NCBI GenBank assembly: GCA_047636495.1
Contig: JBLILH010000006.1
Location: 46,765 to 110,764 of the forward strand
DNA from: Endobugula sp047636495
GTDB lineage: Bacteria > Pseudomonadota > Gammaproteobacteria > Pseudomonadales > Cellvibrionaceae
Direction of reading: 5' to 3'
DNA: 64,000 nucleotides
Below the pieces are notes generated by a model, which was not told where the DNA came from, searched no databases, and saw nothing but the letters and a program-made list of their open reading frames with translations. This document shows positions 63,876 to 64,000 of the stretch, piece by piece (position 1 is the stretch's first letter; every line of letters begins with the position of its first letter). Both the position numbers and the translations under genes were made by a program.

Positions 63876-64000
63876 GTAGTGGCATACTAAATTTGGCCAC
63901 CGAGTTAGAGGTGATATTATAGTCACCATTAACGAAGGGTAGTATTATGACAAAGCATTTTAATCCAGAATTTAGACAAGAAGTCGCCGAGCTTGTTGTT
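63876..64000 (+). mobile_element. Left end of an IS3-type insertion sequence
   Basis: The element begins around TGTAGTGGCATACTAAATTT, a typical terminal repeat style, and is cut by the window end. The exact left border cannot be fixed without the right end. Confidence 0.6.
63947..64000 (+). CDS. IS3-type transposase OrfA, start only
   Basis: The frame begins MTKHFNPEFRQEVAELVV, the usual start of the helix-turn-helix OrfA of IS3-family elements (MTKYNPEFKQEVAELV...). GAAGGGTAG precedes the ATG. Only 18 codons are visible. Confidence 0.85.
   Translation, partial: MTKHFNPEFRQEVAELVV

Overview
The window is chromosomal DNA of a free-living or host-associated marine-type gammaproteobacterium with moderately low GC. 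Evidence for this is the gene content (class I fumarase, Pseudomonas-like smc-zipA-ligA order, sucA-sucB-lpd-sucC-sucD order, ExoI, RlmJ, Tpx, ZipA) together with long intergenic spacers, several decayed genes and several families of short repeats. I cannot name the genus from sequence alone; Cellvibrionales/Alteromonadales-like is a guess.

Layout. 1-8.4 kb: minus-strand housekeeping genes (DinG/YoaA-type helicase cut by the window edge, acyltransferase, pyrB, sbcB, OmpA-like protein, class I fumarase, coiled-coil membrane protein). 8.6-10.4 kb: a PuuD-type membrane protein, a decayed RND adaptor gene and a small unknown gene. 10.4-24.7 kb: the TCA-cycle locus, with minus-strand sdhAB-sucAB-lpd-sucCD followed by sdhCD, divergent from gltA. 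sdhCD lie at the far end of the locus instead of in front of sdhA, and both encoded anchors lack the histidines that bind heme b in E. coli. 24.8-28.0 kb: LapG-like protease, HAD phosphatase, small cupin-like protein and rhomboid protease. 28.0-29.3 kb: non-coding or decayed.

29.3-33.6 kb: a four-gene, translationally linked cluster (DUF3348, a MotA/ZorA-like motor with a long coiled-coil tail, a MotB/ZorB-like OmpA protein, DUF2894). This is the strongest candidate for an accessory system; it matches Zorya anti-phage defence, most closely the type III arrangement as I recall it. 33.8-47.2 kb is accessory-looking: unknown proteins, a hemerythrin fragment, a methyltransferase, a reductase and hydrolase, a stand-alone RNase J-like nuclease, a TVP38 protein, a DksA-like protein, a YegD-type Hsp70, a PilZ protein, an HPF-like protein, an IS3 remnant and a truncated GIY-YIG gene. 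Three copies of a MITE-like repeat lie in this stretch.

47.6-64 kb returns to housekeeping: patatin phospholipase, FadD-like ligase, lytic transglycosylase lipoprotein, ligA, zipA, smc, ccmI-ccmH, tRNA-Val and tRNA-Asp, rlmJ and tpx. The right edge cuts the start of an IS3-type insertion sequence. A recurring oddity is that the ends of three different repeat families form the last codons and stop codon of three separate genes (methyltransferase, TVP38 protein, FadD-like ligase).
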